DNA from: Rebecca billardiae RCC1528
Lineage: Eukaryota > Haptophyta
Length of the DNA: 64,000 bases
Assembly (NCBI GenBank): GCA_965240325.2
Contig: OZ251239.1
Coordinates: forward strand, 496,001 to 560,000
Reading direction: 5' to 3'
A program made the translations under genes and the position numbers. This document shows, in pieces, positions 9,737 through 21,754 of the stretch (positions within the stretch are counted from its first letter, which is position 1; every line of letters begins with the position of its first letter). Under the pieces are notes generated by a model, which was given only the letters and a program-made list of their open reading frames with translations, searched no databases and was not told the origin of the DNA.

Positions 9737-10345
9737 TGGAGCGCTCGTTGGAACTTGACGCCGGTTTGGCGCCCGCGCGGCGAGGGCGACGACGGGCGTA
9801 CACGGGGCCCGCGGCGGCGGGAAGCGCGCGGGCGCGGCCGAGAACGGCACGGTCCGGACGCCTCTCGCCAGCCGCGGACGCGCACCGCGCCTCCTCCTCG
9901 CACGCTGCTAACTTGATCCGGGTTGAACGGTGGTTTTGCTGCCGACCAGCTCAAGTTCCACGGCTGGTCAAGGTTCGGCTTGCGACCTCGCCGCTGGTGC
10001 TTGCAAGAAGGTACAACAGTTGGTCGAACTCCCACGCACCCGCTCTCCGTTCTACGACGCCCTCTGAAGGTGACTCGGGGTGCATGCGGGGCAGTGGAAT
10101 GCAGTGGTTCGGCGTTGCCTCTCAGTCGTCCAGCGCGCAGGCCATGTAGCGCGGGTGTGGTGCGCGCATGGCCCGGTAATTCGGTCGCGGCATATCTGTC
10201 TGGGCTGCCCAAGGCCTGCCGCACCGCGAAGCGAGCGCTCAGGAGCGTGTGCCGACCGTGCCAGCCCCGCCGAGATGGGGCACTTCGCTGGGAAATGCGG
10301 TGTCAAGTTCCACCCCCGCTCAAGTTCCAACGAGCGCTCCATACA
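9733..10345. mobile_element. 613-bp unit bounded by perfect 26-bp inverted repeats (MITE-like)
   Basis: TGTATGGAGCGCTCGTTGGA and six further bases at 9733-9758 are matched perfectly in inverse orientation at 10320-10345. The core TCAAGTTCC also occurs internally at ~9951 and ~10302. There is no coding capacity for a transposase. No target-site duplication was found (left flank TAAAC, right flank CCTGA), so a non-autonomous transposon is suggested by structure only. Confidence 0.5.
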
Positions 10346-10998
10346 CCTGACACAATAGGCTGTCCGACTCTACACTGCTGTAGCCAGCGGAGGGGGGCCG
10401 GACAGGCTACTGACACAAGTATTCACCAAGGGCGTTCCCGGGATCCTGCCACACGCTCCCGAAAAGCAAAGCCCCCCCTGGGGGGGCTTTGCCTTTTTCC
10501 GTATTCAATGTACCCGCTTCAAATGGACGAAGCCCGTTCCAATAGGAAGACGGTTCAATTTGGCGTATGACCGATGCGGGGAACGCCCCTGAGTACAGCA
10601 GTATTCGACGTTGGCAACACGATTGACACGTGATTCTCAAACATGGGCGAGGCGGAGCCTTTGCCTCGCGCAGCGCGCGTCTGACGCACCCATGTGCCTC
10701 GCTCATGTGCACGGCAATGCAGCGCATGACGCGTTTGAGCACGGCAATGTGCGTCGCCGACACGTCGAGGGGGTCCACCCCCGGCATGTGCAGCCCGAGC
10801 GTCTCGTGCAGCCCCCGAGGTTGAGGCATCGCGAGACGCAGGACATCGCCCCGTGCGCGCTTAATTAATTAACATGGAGTCCAGTCCTTGATTCCAGTCC
10901 TTGATTCCTTTGCCTGGACTCGTGTGAGTTATAGGTCGGGTCGCCTGAACGGGCCGTGGACGGGTGGTGAGCACCACGGCGCGCATCAGTGGCGCGTG
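10346..10998. other. Upstream flank of the giant receptor gene
   Basis: Contains the hairpin at 10466-10492, a TTAATTAATTAA stretch at ~10861, and a tandem pair of CCAGTCCTTGATT (10881-10906) about 100 bp upstream of the inferred start codon. The open frame of the receptor extends upstream of 10999 only through non-ATG codons. No other gene seen. Confidence 0.5.
10466..10498. terminator. Perfect GC-rich hairpin followed by T5 (terminator-like)
   Basis: GCAAAGCCCCCCC (10466-10478) and GGGGGGGCTTTGC (10480-10492) form a 13-bp perfect palindrome around a single T, followed by CTTTTT. The form is that of an intrinsic terminator, but no gene ends here. In a nuclear genome its role is unclear. Confidence 0.4.
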
Positions 10999-13900
10999 AT
11001 GCGCGCCTGCGCCGCTCGCCGCCGGGCGCTGGCGTACGTACTGCTGCAGCTCGCATGGCACGCGACAGCAAGCCCCCAACAGGAGCCGCTCGCGCAGCAC
11101 GACCCTTATGAGGCGTGCATCGCCGCGCCCGCCGGATGCACGGACCTGGAGGTCGGCGGCGGCACCGACGCTGATCTGACCGGCGCGCTGCCCGAGTCGA
11201 TCGGCCAGCTGACCGCGCTGACGTACCTCAGGATGAACGATCACGCGCAACTTGCCGGGACTCTCCCTACGGAGCTCGGGCTGCTCACCGCCCTCGCCGA
11301 GCTGAGCCTGGAGAAGAATGGCCTCACTGGCGCGATCCCCAGTGAGCTTGCGGCTTGCACGCGGCTTGGCAGCATCGACATTCGGTCAAACGTGCTCACG
11401 GGGCCACTGCCGAGCGAGCTCTCAGCCCTCACGGGCGTGACAAGCCTCACCGCCAACGGCAACTCACTCTCTGGCACGCTGCCGGGGCCGCTCGGAGGGA
11501 TGACGTTGCTGTCGGTGCTCACGCTCAACACCAATGCGTTCGTCGGCTCGCTCGGTAGCGCCTTCTTCCACGCGCTCGGCAGCGTCGTGGAGCTGAAGCT
11601 GCACTCAAACGACCTGACAGGGCCGCTGCCCACCGAGCTGGGCGCGGCGATACCCCTCGCTGAGCTCCTCAAGCTCGGCGTGAACACGCTCACGTCAAGC
11701 TTGCCGACCGAGCTCGGCGCGCTCACGCGTCTGATCGAGCTCTCGACGGGCAGCAACGCGCAGACGGGCGTGCTGCCGACGGAGCTCGGACGGCTCACCA
11801 CGCTCGTGAACTTTGACGCGAAGAGCATGCCGGGCATCGTCGGCACGGTCCCCACCGAGGTGGCCCTGCTCACGGCGCTCAGCAGCTTTGACGTGGGCGG
11901 CACCGGCGTGTGCAGCGGCAGCAACGAGTCGTACGTCGGGTTCTGGCTGGGGGTGCCCACGTGCGCGCCGCCGAGCCCGCCGCCGAGCCCGCCGCCAACC
12001 CCGCCGCCAACCCCGCCGCCAACCCCGCCGCTGCTCTACGTCGGCTCGCACGCCGTCCTCTCGCGCACGCTCGGCACGCTGCCCGCAGCCATCCCGGCCG
12101 TCGATGTGTCCGGGCGGCGGCACGGCGCGTACGGCGTGGGCGACGTGGACGGCGACGGCGTGCCCGACATGGCGCTGAGCGACGCGCGCAACGACGACGG
12201 CGGCCCGGAACGCGGCGCCGTGCACCTGCTCTTGATGCACGCGAACGGCACTGTGCGCGCCTTCCAGACGATCTCGTCGACGCAGGGCGGGCTGGTCGGG
12301 CCTCTGAGCAATGGCGACCACTTCGGCAACGCGGTCGACGCCGTGGGTGACCTCGACGGCGACGGCGTCGTGGACATCGTCACAGGGGCGTTCAAGGACG
12401 GCGACGGCGCGAGCTTCGCGGGCGCGGTGTACGTGCTCTTCCTCCGCGCCGATGGGACAGTCGAGCGCGAGCAGAAGATCTCGAACAGCGCCGGCGGGCT
12501 CTCGCTCGGACTGTCGAGCTCGGCGCAGTTTGGCAAGAACGTCGCCTACCTCGGCGACCTCGACGGGAACAGCCTCCCCGAGATTGTGTCGAGCAGCTCC
12601 ACGGCGACCGAGGCCGTGTACATCATCGAGCTCAACACAGACGGCACGGCCGCCTCCGGCCGCCGGATCGAGGTGGCGAGCCTGCGCGCGCTCGGCGCGG
12701 CGCCGAGCGGCGGTGTCGGCCACTCCGTTGCCGCACTCGGCGACGTCGACGGCGACGGCGTGCCCGACGCCGCCGTCGCCACGACGGACGAGCAGGCGTA
12801 CGTGCTCTTCCTCCGGGCCAACGGCACCGTGCGCAACGTCACCGCGCTGCACGCCTCGGTGGACGGCATCGTCGCGGGCGACAGATTCGGTGGCGGCCAC
12901 CTCACAGGCATCGGCGACGTAGATTATGACGGCGTGCCCGACGTCGCAGTGACGGCGCCCCTCTCCGACGAAGGCGGCGCGAAGCGCGGCAAGCTGTACG
13001 TGCTCCTCCTCAACAGCGACGGGAGTGCGCGCCAGTCGTTCGCCTTCTCGTCGACGCAGGGGCCGCTGCCCGTCGAGCTGGCGGACGGCGAGCGATTCGG
13101 CGACCGCGTGAGCCTTGTCGGGGACCTGGCCGGGGACGGGACGATGACGCTCGCCGTCGGCAGCCAGCCAGGCGGGCAGGCGAAGCTGCACCTCCTGAGC
13201 TTCGTGGTGCCGAGCGCGCCGCCGAGCCCGCCGAGCAGCCCGCCGCCACCCCCGCACCCGCCATCGATCTGCTTCTCCGCGGCCGACGGCTCAGACTATC
13301 GCGGCAGCGTGCGGAGCACGGCAAACGGACGCGCGTGCCAGGAGTGGACGAGCCAAGCGCCCCACGCGCACACGCGCACGCCCGAGAACTACCCGGACGC
13401 CGGGCTCGGCGAGCACAACTACTGCCGCAACCCGGACGGCGAGCCGGTGCGCGCCGTGCGCGCGTGTGGCGATGCGCGAGCCGTGCGCGCCGTGCGTGTC
13501 TGTGCGCGCCGCCGCGCGCACACCGCGTGAGCGAGTGCCGGCGCCGCTACTGTGGACGGGCGTGCCCCACTCGCCTCCGCCCCGGCGCCCCGGCGCAGGC
13601 GCCCTGGTGCTACACACTCGACCCCGACATGCGGTGGGAGCTATGTGATGTGCCCGTGTGCCCCAGCCCGAGCCCGCCGCCGCCTCCACTGATGCCGCCG
13701 CCGAGCCCGCCGCCGCCGCTGCCACCGACGCCGCCGCCGAGCCCACCGCCACCGCCGCCACCGACACCGCCGCCGAGCCCGCCGCCGCCGCCGCCGCCGA
13801 TGCCACCGCCGAGCCCTCCGCCACCGCCACCACCGACGCCTCCGCCGAGCCCGCCGCCGCCACCGCCACCGACACCGCCGCCGAGCCCGCCACCGCCGCC

Positions 13901-14066
13901 ACCACCGACGCCACCGCCCAGCCCACCCCCAAGCCCTCTGCCGCCGAGCCCACCGCCGCCCAGCCCACCGCCTCCAAACCCACCGCCACCGAACCCACCG
14001 CCGCCACCGCCGCCCGTGCCGCCGCCGACCCCACCGCCACCGCCGCCGCCGACGCCGCCGCCCAGC

Positions 14067-14101
<35 letters not shown>

Positions 14102-17100
14102 CCCGCTGCCACCGCCACCGCCCTCGCCACCACCCAGCCCGCCGCCACCGCCACCACCGACGCCGCCGCCGAGCCCACCGCCACTCTCGCCGCCCGTGCC
14201 GCCGCCGAGCCCACCGCCGAGCCCGCCGCCGCCTCCGCCGCCCGCACCGCCACCGAGCCCGCCGCCGCCGCCGCCGCCTGCGCCGCCGCCGAGCCTGCCT
14301 CCGCTCCCGCCGCCGCCGCCGAGCCCGCCCAAGCCGCCGCCGTCGCCGCCGAGCGATCTGTCGGCGCCAACGCTCGAGGAGGCGACGTTCAGCGCGGCGG
14401 GCGGGCGGCTCGTCCTCCGCTTCTCCGCCTTCCCCGCCACCGATCGCGCGGGCATGCCCCCGAGCGGGGTGTCGGCGTGCGCGGCCGTGCTCGACGACGC
14501 GACGCTCGCGCTCGTGCGCGGCGACGGCGATTCGGCGCCGCAGTGCTACTGGGAGGCCGGCAGCACGCGGCTCGTCGTGCTGCTCGGCGCGCTCACGGCC
14601 GTGCGCCCGGGCTCGCGCGTCGGCGTGCGCGACGGCGTGCTCGCGCCCGCACGCCTCGTCGCCGAGGGTGGCGCGTGCCCGGACCCTCTGTGCGCGGCCA
14701 ACGCGTCGGCGCTCATCAACGCGACGCACCCGTGCGCCGGCCGAGCGTGCCCCGCACCGACCGCGGTGCTGAGCGCGCCCGCCGTCCTCTCAGACTGCCC
14801 TGACGCGAGCGTGGCGCTTGACGGCTCGGGCTCGTACGGCGGCGGCGTCGGCGCGCTGCTCTACACGTGGCGCGCTGGCGCGCTGAGCGACAACTCGGCC
14901 GCGCTCGACGCGCGGCTTGGCGCGCTCAGCGCCGACGCCGCGAGTGTGATGCTCGGCGGTGCGGATGGGCTGCTGCAGAACGGGACGAGCTTCGAGTTCG
15001 TGCTCGTCGTGCAGTCGACCGTATTCGGCGTTCCCTCGCACCCGACGGTCGTGCGCGTCGGCCGCTCGGGCCGCGGCGCGACGCCGACCGTCAGACTCGA
15101 CGGCCCCGCGGAGCGCACGGCGCGCTCGTCCGAGGCGCTCAGCGTGCGCGCGAGCGCGAGCCTCGCGTCGTGCTTCGACGCGTCGGCGGCGGCGTACGCC
15201 ATCGACTGGACGTGGGCGCACGCGGGCACGCTCGTGAGCGCGACGGGCGAGCCCGCGAGCGACGTCGCGCCCCTCGAGCTGGGCGCGGCGCGCACAGGCA
15301 CGCTCGCCCTCGCGCCGTCGACGCTGTACGCGGGCCGCGAGTACGAGTTGGTCGTGCGCGCCGCGATGCGCTCGATGCCCGACGCGCACGCCGAGCAGAG
15401 CGTGCGCGTGCGCGTCGAGAGCGACACGCTCGTCGCCACGCTCGCGGGCGGGAGCGTGCGCCGCGTCGCGGCCGCCGCGGACATCGAGGTCGACGCGTCC
15501 GCTTCGTTCGACCCGACGCGCCTCCCACCCGCGCTCGGCAACGGCGCGCTGACGTTTGCGTGGAGGCTACTGTCCTATGGCTCGAGCGCGGCCGTGCGCG
15601 TGCGCAGCAGCGGCGAGGTCGACGACGCGGGCGTCGAGCCCGAGCGCGTGGGCATCGGCGCGAGCACGGGGAGTGCGCGGGCAGTGCTCGCCATCGCGGG
15701 CGGCACGCTGAGCGTGGGCACGTACACGGCAACCGTCGTCGTCGGCGCGGCGGACGGGCGCACCGCGTCCGCGTCGGTCGCGCTGCTCGTCGTGGTGACG
15801 CCGACGCCGGTCGTCGCACTCAAGGCGCTCACGCGCACCGTCTTCAACGCGGACGAGAAGCTCGCGCTCACCGTCGGCTCAGTGTCGCTCGCGTCGGCCG
15901 AGGCGACGGCGGCGCTGCTCGTGCACGCCGGCGTGGCCTCGAGCGCGGCGGACGCGGCGGCGCGCAACCTGACCGCCGACGACGTGCCGTGGCGGTACGC
16001 ATGGACGGCCGGCCTGCTCGCGGACGGGGTCGGCGACACGGGTGGCGCGGCGCTTGACCTCGCCGATAGCGGTGGCGTGACGACGACCGGCGCGGCGCAG
16101 CCCAACCTCGCGATCCGCGCGGGCGTGCTCGCCGCGGGCGCAACGTACGCGTTCGAGCTGACCGTGCGCACACCCGCCGGCGCGGACGTTGCGGTGGGCG
16201 ACGGCTCGATCGCGATCACCGTCACGCTCAACCAGCCGCCGTACGGTGGCGCGGTCACGGTCGAGCCGACGTCGGGCACGGCGGGCTCGACCGAGTTTGC
16301 CGTGCGAGCGTTGGGCTGGTCGGACGACGACGGTACCGACCACCTGCCGCTGCGCTACGCCTTCTCGTACGAGCCCGCAGCGGGCGCGCCGGCGGACGGC
16401 TCGGGCGCGCGCGCGCTTGGCGACACGGCGTCGCTCTCGCCGACGTCGAGCGCCTTCCTGCCCGCCGGCGCGCACCGCGTGCTCGTGCGCGTGAGCGACA
16501 GCTACGGCGCGGGCGTGCTCGAGCGCGCACCGAGCATCGTCGAGGTGGCCGAGCTCGAGCTGGACGACGGCGCGGTGTCCGCCGTCCTCCTCGTCATCGA
16601 CCTCGCTGGCGCGACCGGCGCGTCAGCAACCGTCTACCAGCTCGCCTCGTCGCTCGCCGCCGCGCTCGACGGAGCGGCGGCGGGCGGCTCTGACGGTCCC
16701 GCCGCGAACGCGAGCGCGCCGGGCGGCGGCGACGACGACGACGACGAGGGCGGCGGCGGCTCGCTCGACCTCGAGACGGCGCGCTCGGCGCGGCTCGCGC
16801 TGGTCCGCTCGCTCGACGCGGCAGCGAGCGCGCTCGACGACTCCGCCATCTCGACGAGCATCGTGCGCGTGCGCGCCGAGTCAGCGCACGCCGTGCTGGG
16901 TGCGAGCGCGCAGCTGTCCGCGGACGCGCAGGTCGAGGGCGCGCGTCTCGCGCTCGGCCTCGCCACCGCGGCGGAGGCGGTCGGCATCGACGACGCGTCG
17001 GCGCAGCTCTTCGCCGCCACCCTCTCCTCCCTCCTCGACGCCAACGCGTCCGAGCTCTCGGCCGGGTACAACGGCACCACGGCCGCGCGTAACGACGCGG

Positions 17101-20100
17101 TCGCCGGCGCGGCGCTCGCGCTCACGCGCGCGCTGGCGCGCGAGCTCGTCGCGGGTGAGGGCGCACGCGAGGCGCTCTCGGGCACGGTGAACGTGAGTGC
17201 GACGCGCGCGCGCGCGCGCAAGCTCGGCAGCTCGACGCTCGGCGCGCCGGGCAGCGCGGACGGCGGCGTGAAGCTGCCTGCGGCCGCGCTCGACGCGGCC
17301 GGCGGCGCGGGCGCGCTGCCGGACGGCGTCGACGTCGCGATCGCGCTCTTCGGCGTGAACGTGCACGCGGGCGGCGGGAGCAACGCGATCGGCGCGGTCG
17401 CGCTCGGCGCGCTCGGCACGAGCGTGCTCGCCATCGCGCTGAGCGCGCCCTCCGCCGACGGCGGCGCGGGCGACGAGATCGCAGTGCGAGGCACCGCCGA
17501 GCTCATTCTGATCCTGATCCCGCTGCTCGGCGGCGGCGACGGCGGTGACGGCAGCGGCGGCGGCGGCGGCGGGCTCGAGCGCGCGTGTCGTTTCTGGAAC
17601 ACCTCGCTCGCGCAGTGGGACGGGCGCGGCTGCGCGCCGAGCGCCGCGTCCGTACAGCCCGACGGCGCGCTCGCGTGCGAGTGCGACCACCTCACCGACT
17701 TCGGCGGGCTGTACGTGCCCGAGACGTCGGAGGAGCTCGCCGACGAGGTCGCCTCCGTCTCGCTCAACACGATCAGCGCCGACGACGTGGCGGGCACGCT
17801 CGCAGCGGGGCCGACGGCGGAGGTCCTCAGGGAGAACCGCTCGGCGTTCATCCTCGTCCTCTGCCTCGGCACTTCGAATGCGCTCGCGCTCGCGTGCGCG
17901 TGCGCGCTCGACCGGCGCGCGAGCCTCGCGCGCGCGAGGCGCGAGGCGGGCGCGGCCGGCGGGGCGCCGCTCGCCGGCGCCGCGCCCGCCGCGGCCGCGC
18001 ACGCGCCGGCCATGCGGAAGCCTACGCCGCCACCGGAGGCGGCAGGCGCAGCATGCGCGGCCGGCGGTGCGCCGCCCGGCCGCGGCAGCGCCGGCGCCCG
18101 CGTGGTGCGGCCGGTGAGCCGGCTGAGCGCGCCCTCGTCCTCGGTCGGCGCTCGCCTCTGCTGCAGCACCTCGACGACAGACGCGGTGGCGACGGCGGCC
18201 GAGGACAAGGAGGGCAGCCTTGAGGTGCTCGCAGCCGCGGCTGAGGCGGCGGCCGCCGCGGAGACGCCGCCCGGTAGTGCGCGTGGCGAGGGCGCACCGG
18301 CACGCGTGCCGCCGCCGCCGCCGCCGCCAGCGCCGCCGCCGCCGAGCCCGCCCCCCGCCGCCGCCACCGACACCGACACCGTCGCCGACGCCGGTGGCGC
18401 CGCAGATGCCGACGCGACTGCCCTTGCCGAGGCTGAGACGGAGTCTGAGTCCGAGTCCGCCGGCAGCGCCGACGCGGACAGGGACGCGGACGCTGACGCA
18501 GACACGCCCGCTGACGTCGACACAGATGCTGACGTGGACACCGACGCTGATGCCGACGCAGACACCGCGGCGGATGCCGATGCCGGCGCCGACGCGGACG
18601 CCGACGCGGACGCCGACGAGGACGCCGATGGGCACGCCGACGCCGACGCCTACGACGAAGCCGAAGCCGACGCCGAGGCTGCAGCCGAGGGCCGCCGCCA
18701 CCAGCACGCACGCCAGGACGCGAGGGTGCCGCCGCCACCGGCACGCTCGGCGGCGGCGTCCTTGCCGTCGTCGTCCGTGGCCGCTACCACCGCGCAGCAC
18801 ACCGCCGCGCAGCGCGCCGCCGCGCAGCGCGCCGCCGGCACACTCGCGCTCCGGGCGCGCGAGTCGCCCTCGCGCCGCGAAGCCGGTGCTGAGGAGGCGG
18901 CGGGAGGGCGCACGCACGCGCACGCGGCGAGCGCGGTTGACGCCCTCGCAGACCGCGTCGAGGATGGGCTCGACCGCGTGGACGCGGCGCGGCGCGCGGC
19001 CGAGCTCGCCGCCGCGAAGGCCCTCGAGAAGCATGGGCGCGGGCGCCTGCAGGCGCTCGCGGCCGAGCGCGCCGCGCAGATGGAGGCGGAGGCGCCCGCG
19101 GCGGAGGAGCTCGCGCGCGACACGGAGCATCGCGTGACGCGACGGATCCGCACGCTGGGCGAGGCGCTGCGCACCGAGCACACGCTGCTCGCGCTCGCGT
19201 TCGCGCGCGCGGAGGACGAGGGCCTCTCGCGCGCCGAGTACGTGCAGGTCTTCTTCAACATGCTCGCTCTCGAGGCGCTGCTTGAGTGCCTCGCGTTCAG
19301 CGGCGTGCCTGACTCCGACGCGCCGATCCGGCTGGTGCCGCTGCTGATCCTCGCCGTGTTCGTGGCGCTGGTCTCCGCGCCCGCGCTGATGCTCTTCCAC
19401 CTCGCGTTCGCTTCGGGGCACGAGCGCAAGCCGCGCGCGCTCGACCGACTGTTCCGCGGTGTGCGTGCTCTCGGGGCGGTCGCGAGGCGCGTGCCCACGC
19501 CGGTCGTCTCGCTGCCGGGCACGCCGCGCTCGATGACGCCGCGCTCGGTGGCGGGCACCCCGCGCTCGGTGGGCCAGCGCGCGGCGCAGCGCGCCGCCGG
19601 CGCAGCGCACCCTGGCTCCGCCGCGAGCGCGGCGCGCAGCAGCTGCCCGGCCGCGCCGGGCGCGCACGCGACGACGACGACCGACCAGCAGCCGCCGCCG
19701 CCGCGCGCCGAGCGGCGCACCGCACCACGCGCGGCCCGCCCGCCCTCGGATGGCGGCTCCGCCGTGCACGACGACGGTTACGCCGTGCAGTACGCAGCCT
19801 CGCCGCCGCTGCCCTCGCCGCTGCGCAGCCCGCCGCGCGCGCGCGCCGACGGCGGCGCGGGCGCGCGCAGCGTGGTGCGCGCGGCTACGGCGGGCGCGAC
19901 GCGTCGCCCGCCGACACTCTGCTCGAGCGGCTCGCCCAGCTTTGGCGCGAGCGCGCCGCCCTCGCCGCCGCCCTCGCCGCCGGGCGCACGCAGCGCGTCG
20001 CCACCAGCGCCGCAGCCGGCGGCTGGCTCCGCGTCGTCGTCGTCGGCTGCGTCGACCCCCGCGAAGGAACGACAGGCCGCGCGGCTGCAGGCCGAGCTGT

Positions 20101-20884
20101 GGCAGCTACGGGCCCTGTTCGAGCTTGCAGACGTCGACCGCTCGGGCGCCATCGAGCAGTCTGAAGTGAAGCTGCTCATCGATGCCATCGCCGCGGCCGA
20201 CCGCGCCGCCGACGAGGCCGGCGGCAACGCAGCCGGCGGCCCGAGCCGCCCGCAGCCGCTCTCACACGCGGAGGCGCGCCGGGTCGCTCGCGAGATGGAC
20301 GCGGACGGCGACGGGCGCGTGCAGCTTGCCGAGCTCGAGGCTTGGTACACGGCGCGGCGCGAGGTGCGCGCGCCGTGCCACGCGCGCCGCGCTAGCGCGC
20401 GATCTGCGAACTCCAGCCCGCGCGCAGAGCGCGGGCTTCTCGCGCCCCCGCGCTGCGCGTGCGCCGGCGGGCGCGCCGGCCGACGCCCAACACCCGCACA
20501 TGTCCGTCCGCGCGCGCACAGCTCGAGGCCGCGCACGCCGAGCGCGCGGAGCGGCTGCGAGGGTGCACGCCGTCCGTGCGCGTGCGCCTCGCGCTCGCGT
20601 GGGCCTTCGCGCTGTGCAGCTGCGCCGTCTTCCTCTTCCTCGTGGTTGTGTACGCGCGCACGTTTGGCGAGCGCAAGTTCCAGGCGCTGGTCGGGCTGTG
20701 GGGCGTGGCGCTCGCGCAGACGTTCACGCTCGAGGAGCCACTGCTCATCGCGCTCTCGCAGGTGCTGCCGTGGCTCATGGAGGCAGTGAGCTCGAACGAG
20801 GCCTTTGCTGTGTTCGTGCACGAGCTGATGGCCACTGGCTTGGCCAAGGCCGTCGGCTCGTGCCTCGCAGCGTTCAAGGGGTGA
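10999..20884 (+). CDS. Giant polycystin-like receptor: LRR, FG-GAP, kringle, Pro-rich, GPS, multi-TM, EF-hands (3 exons)
   Basis: Exons 10999-13446, 13599-20363 and 20522-20884 give 3191 residues. The ATG at 10999 opens a signal peptide ([19 protein letters not shown]). Approximate domain positions follow. Leucine-rich repeats: 45-310 (LTGALPESIGQLTALTYL type). Six FG-GAP blades: 370-740 (DVDGDGVPD motifs). Kringle: 757-840, rebuilt across intron 1 (NYCRNPDGEP joined to APWCYTLDPDMRWELC). PPSPPP region: 843-1070. REJ/PKD-like ectodomain: up to ~2140. GPS motif: 2142-2185, with paired Trp, Cys residues and the HLT cleavage triad. First TM: ~2225. Asp-Ala-rich stretch: ~2440-2520. More TM segments: ~2700-2750. 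Two canonical EF-hands: ~2989-3070. Exon 3 adds two final TM segments. Introns are 152 and 158 bp, both with GTGCGC donors. Polycystin-1 relatives sense extracellular cues and modulate Ca2+; no PLAT domain was seen. Confidence 0.85.
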
Positions 20885-21754
20885 GGGAGCGCGGATCATG
20901 TGCAGAAGCTAGCTAATGGACACGGTGCCGGCGCCGTCAGACGCTGCTGCGCCCCGCGGTGCGGCGCGCGCCGCTCGGACTACAGTATACTACTATAGCG
21001 CGGCGGGCCTTGTGCCGAGTTCGGAGTTGTGGCTCAGTCACTGGCTCGTCACAGCAGCAGTCGCACTGGCCATCAGGCCGTCTGGAGTCTCGTCACGGGA
21101 CGGTCTGCGGACCGCGGCTCCGTGGTGCCGACTGCTGCTGCCGCTTAATGGTAGTGGTAGTATACGTGTCATGGCGCCGTCGTTACTAAATACTAGTAGT
21201 AGACATACGTCTAGTGTCGTCGTAGTTTACTAGTAGCAGCAGTGATGTGACGCGCGGGGCATTGGGCGTCGTCCGCGTCGTAGAGACTAGCTATATATAT
21301 ATAGATCGATAGAGTCTATACTGTGCGCGCCATCCGCGGGATGATTCGACAGATGATCATGATGATATGAGTATTATTAAATATTAACTATTATGACTCG
21401 TGTGAGTCGTGAGGCGGTTGCGCGCTGCTTCATCGTGACTCACAAGCGAGTCACGTGAGTCATCATGCATCATATATCCTCATCGTCGTCATCCGAGGAC
21501 GATCCGAGTCCCCGGGTGACTAGCCTAACTACACCCTGCATGCTCGGGCAATGCTCGGCAGCTCGTTGCCAGCGGATCCGTGAGTCGCGGCGGGCGCCGG
21601 CGCCGAGCGCCGCCGGGGCACCGGCAGCACACAGCAGCACGCAACAGTCGGGCGATGGCGCGCGGTGGCCGCCGGCACCGGCGACGTTTGCGGCCTGCGG
21701 CGGCGCTCCGGCCGCGTTGTCATCAGCGATTGATCAATCATGAATCATCAGTGC
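20885..21754. other. Intergenic between convergent genes, AT-richer
   Basis: Low-GC compared with the genes; many TAGTA/ACTAG words (21160-21240) and a short (TA)n at ~21292. A hairpin CGTGACTC-ACAAGC-GAGTCACG lies at ~21434-21455. No gene found. It holds the 3' flanks of the receptor and the BTB-Kelch gene. Confidence 0.6.

Noticed and set aside
10466-10498. Bacterial contamination inferred from the terminator-like hairpin
   Set aside because: Flanking genes are spliced and eukaryotic; no operons or Shine-Dalgarno sites; composition is continuous across the site.
16881-19769. 962-codon minus-strand frame inside the polycystin-like gene
   Set aside because: Antisense shadow of GC-rich coding sequence; Arg/Ala-dominated, no domain, while the plus frame has GPS, TM and EF-hand motifs.
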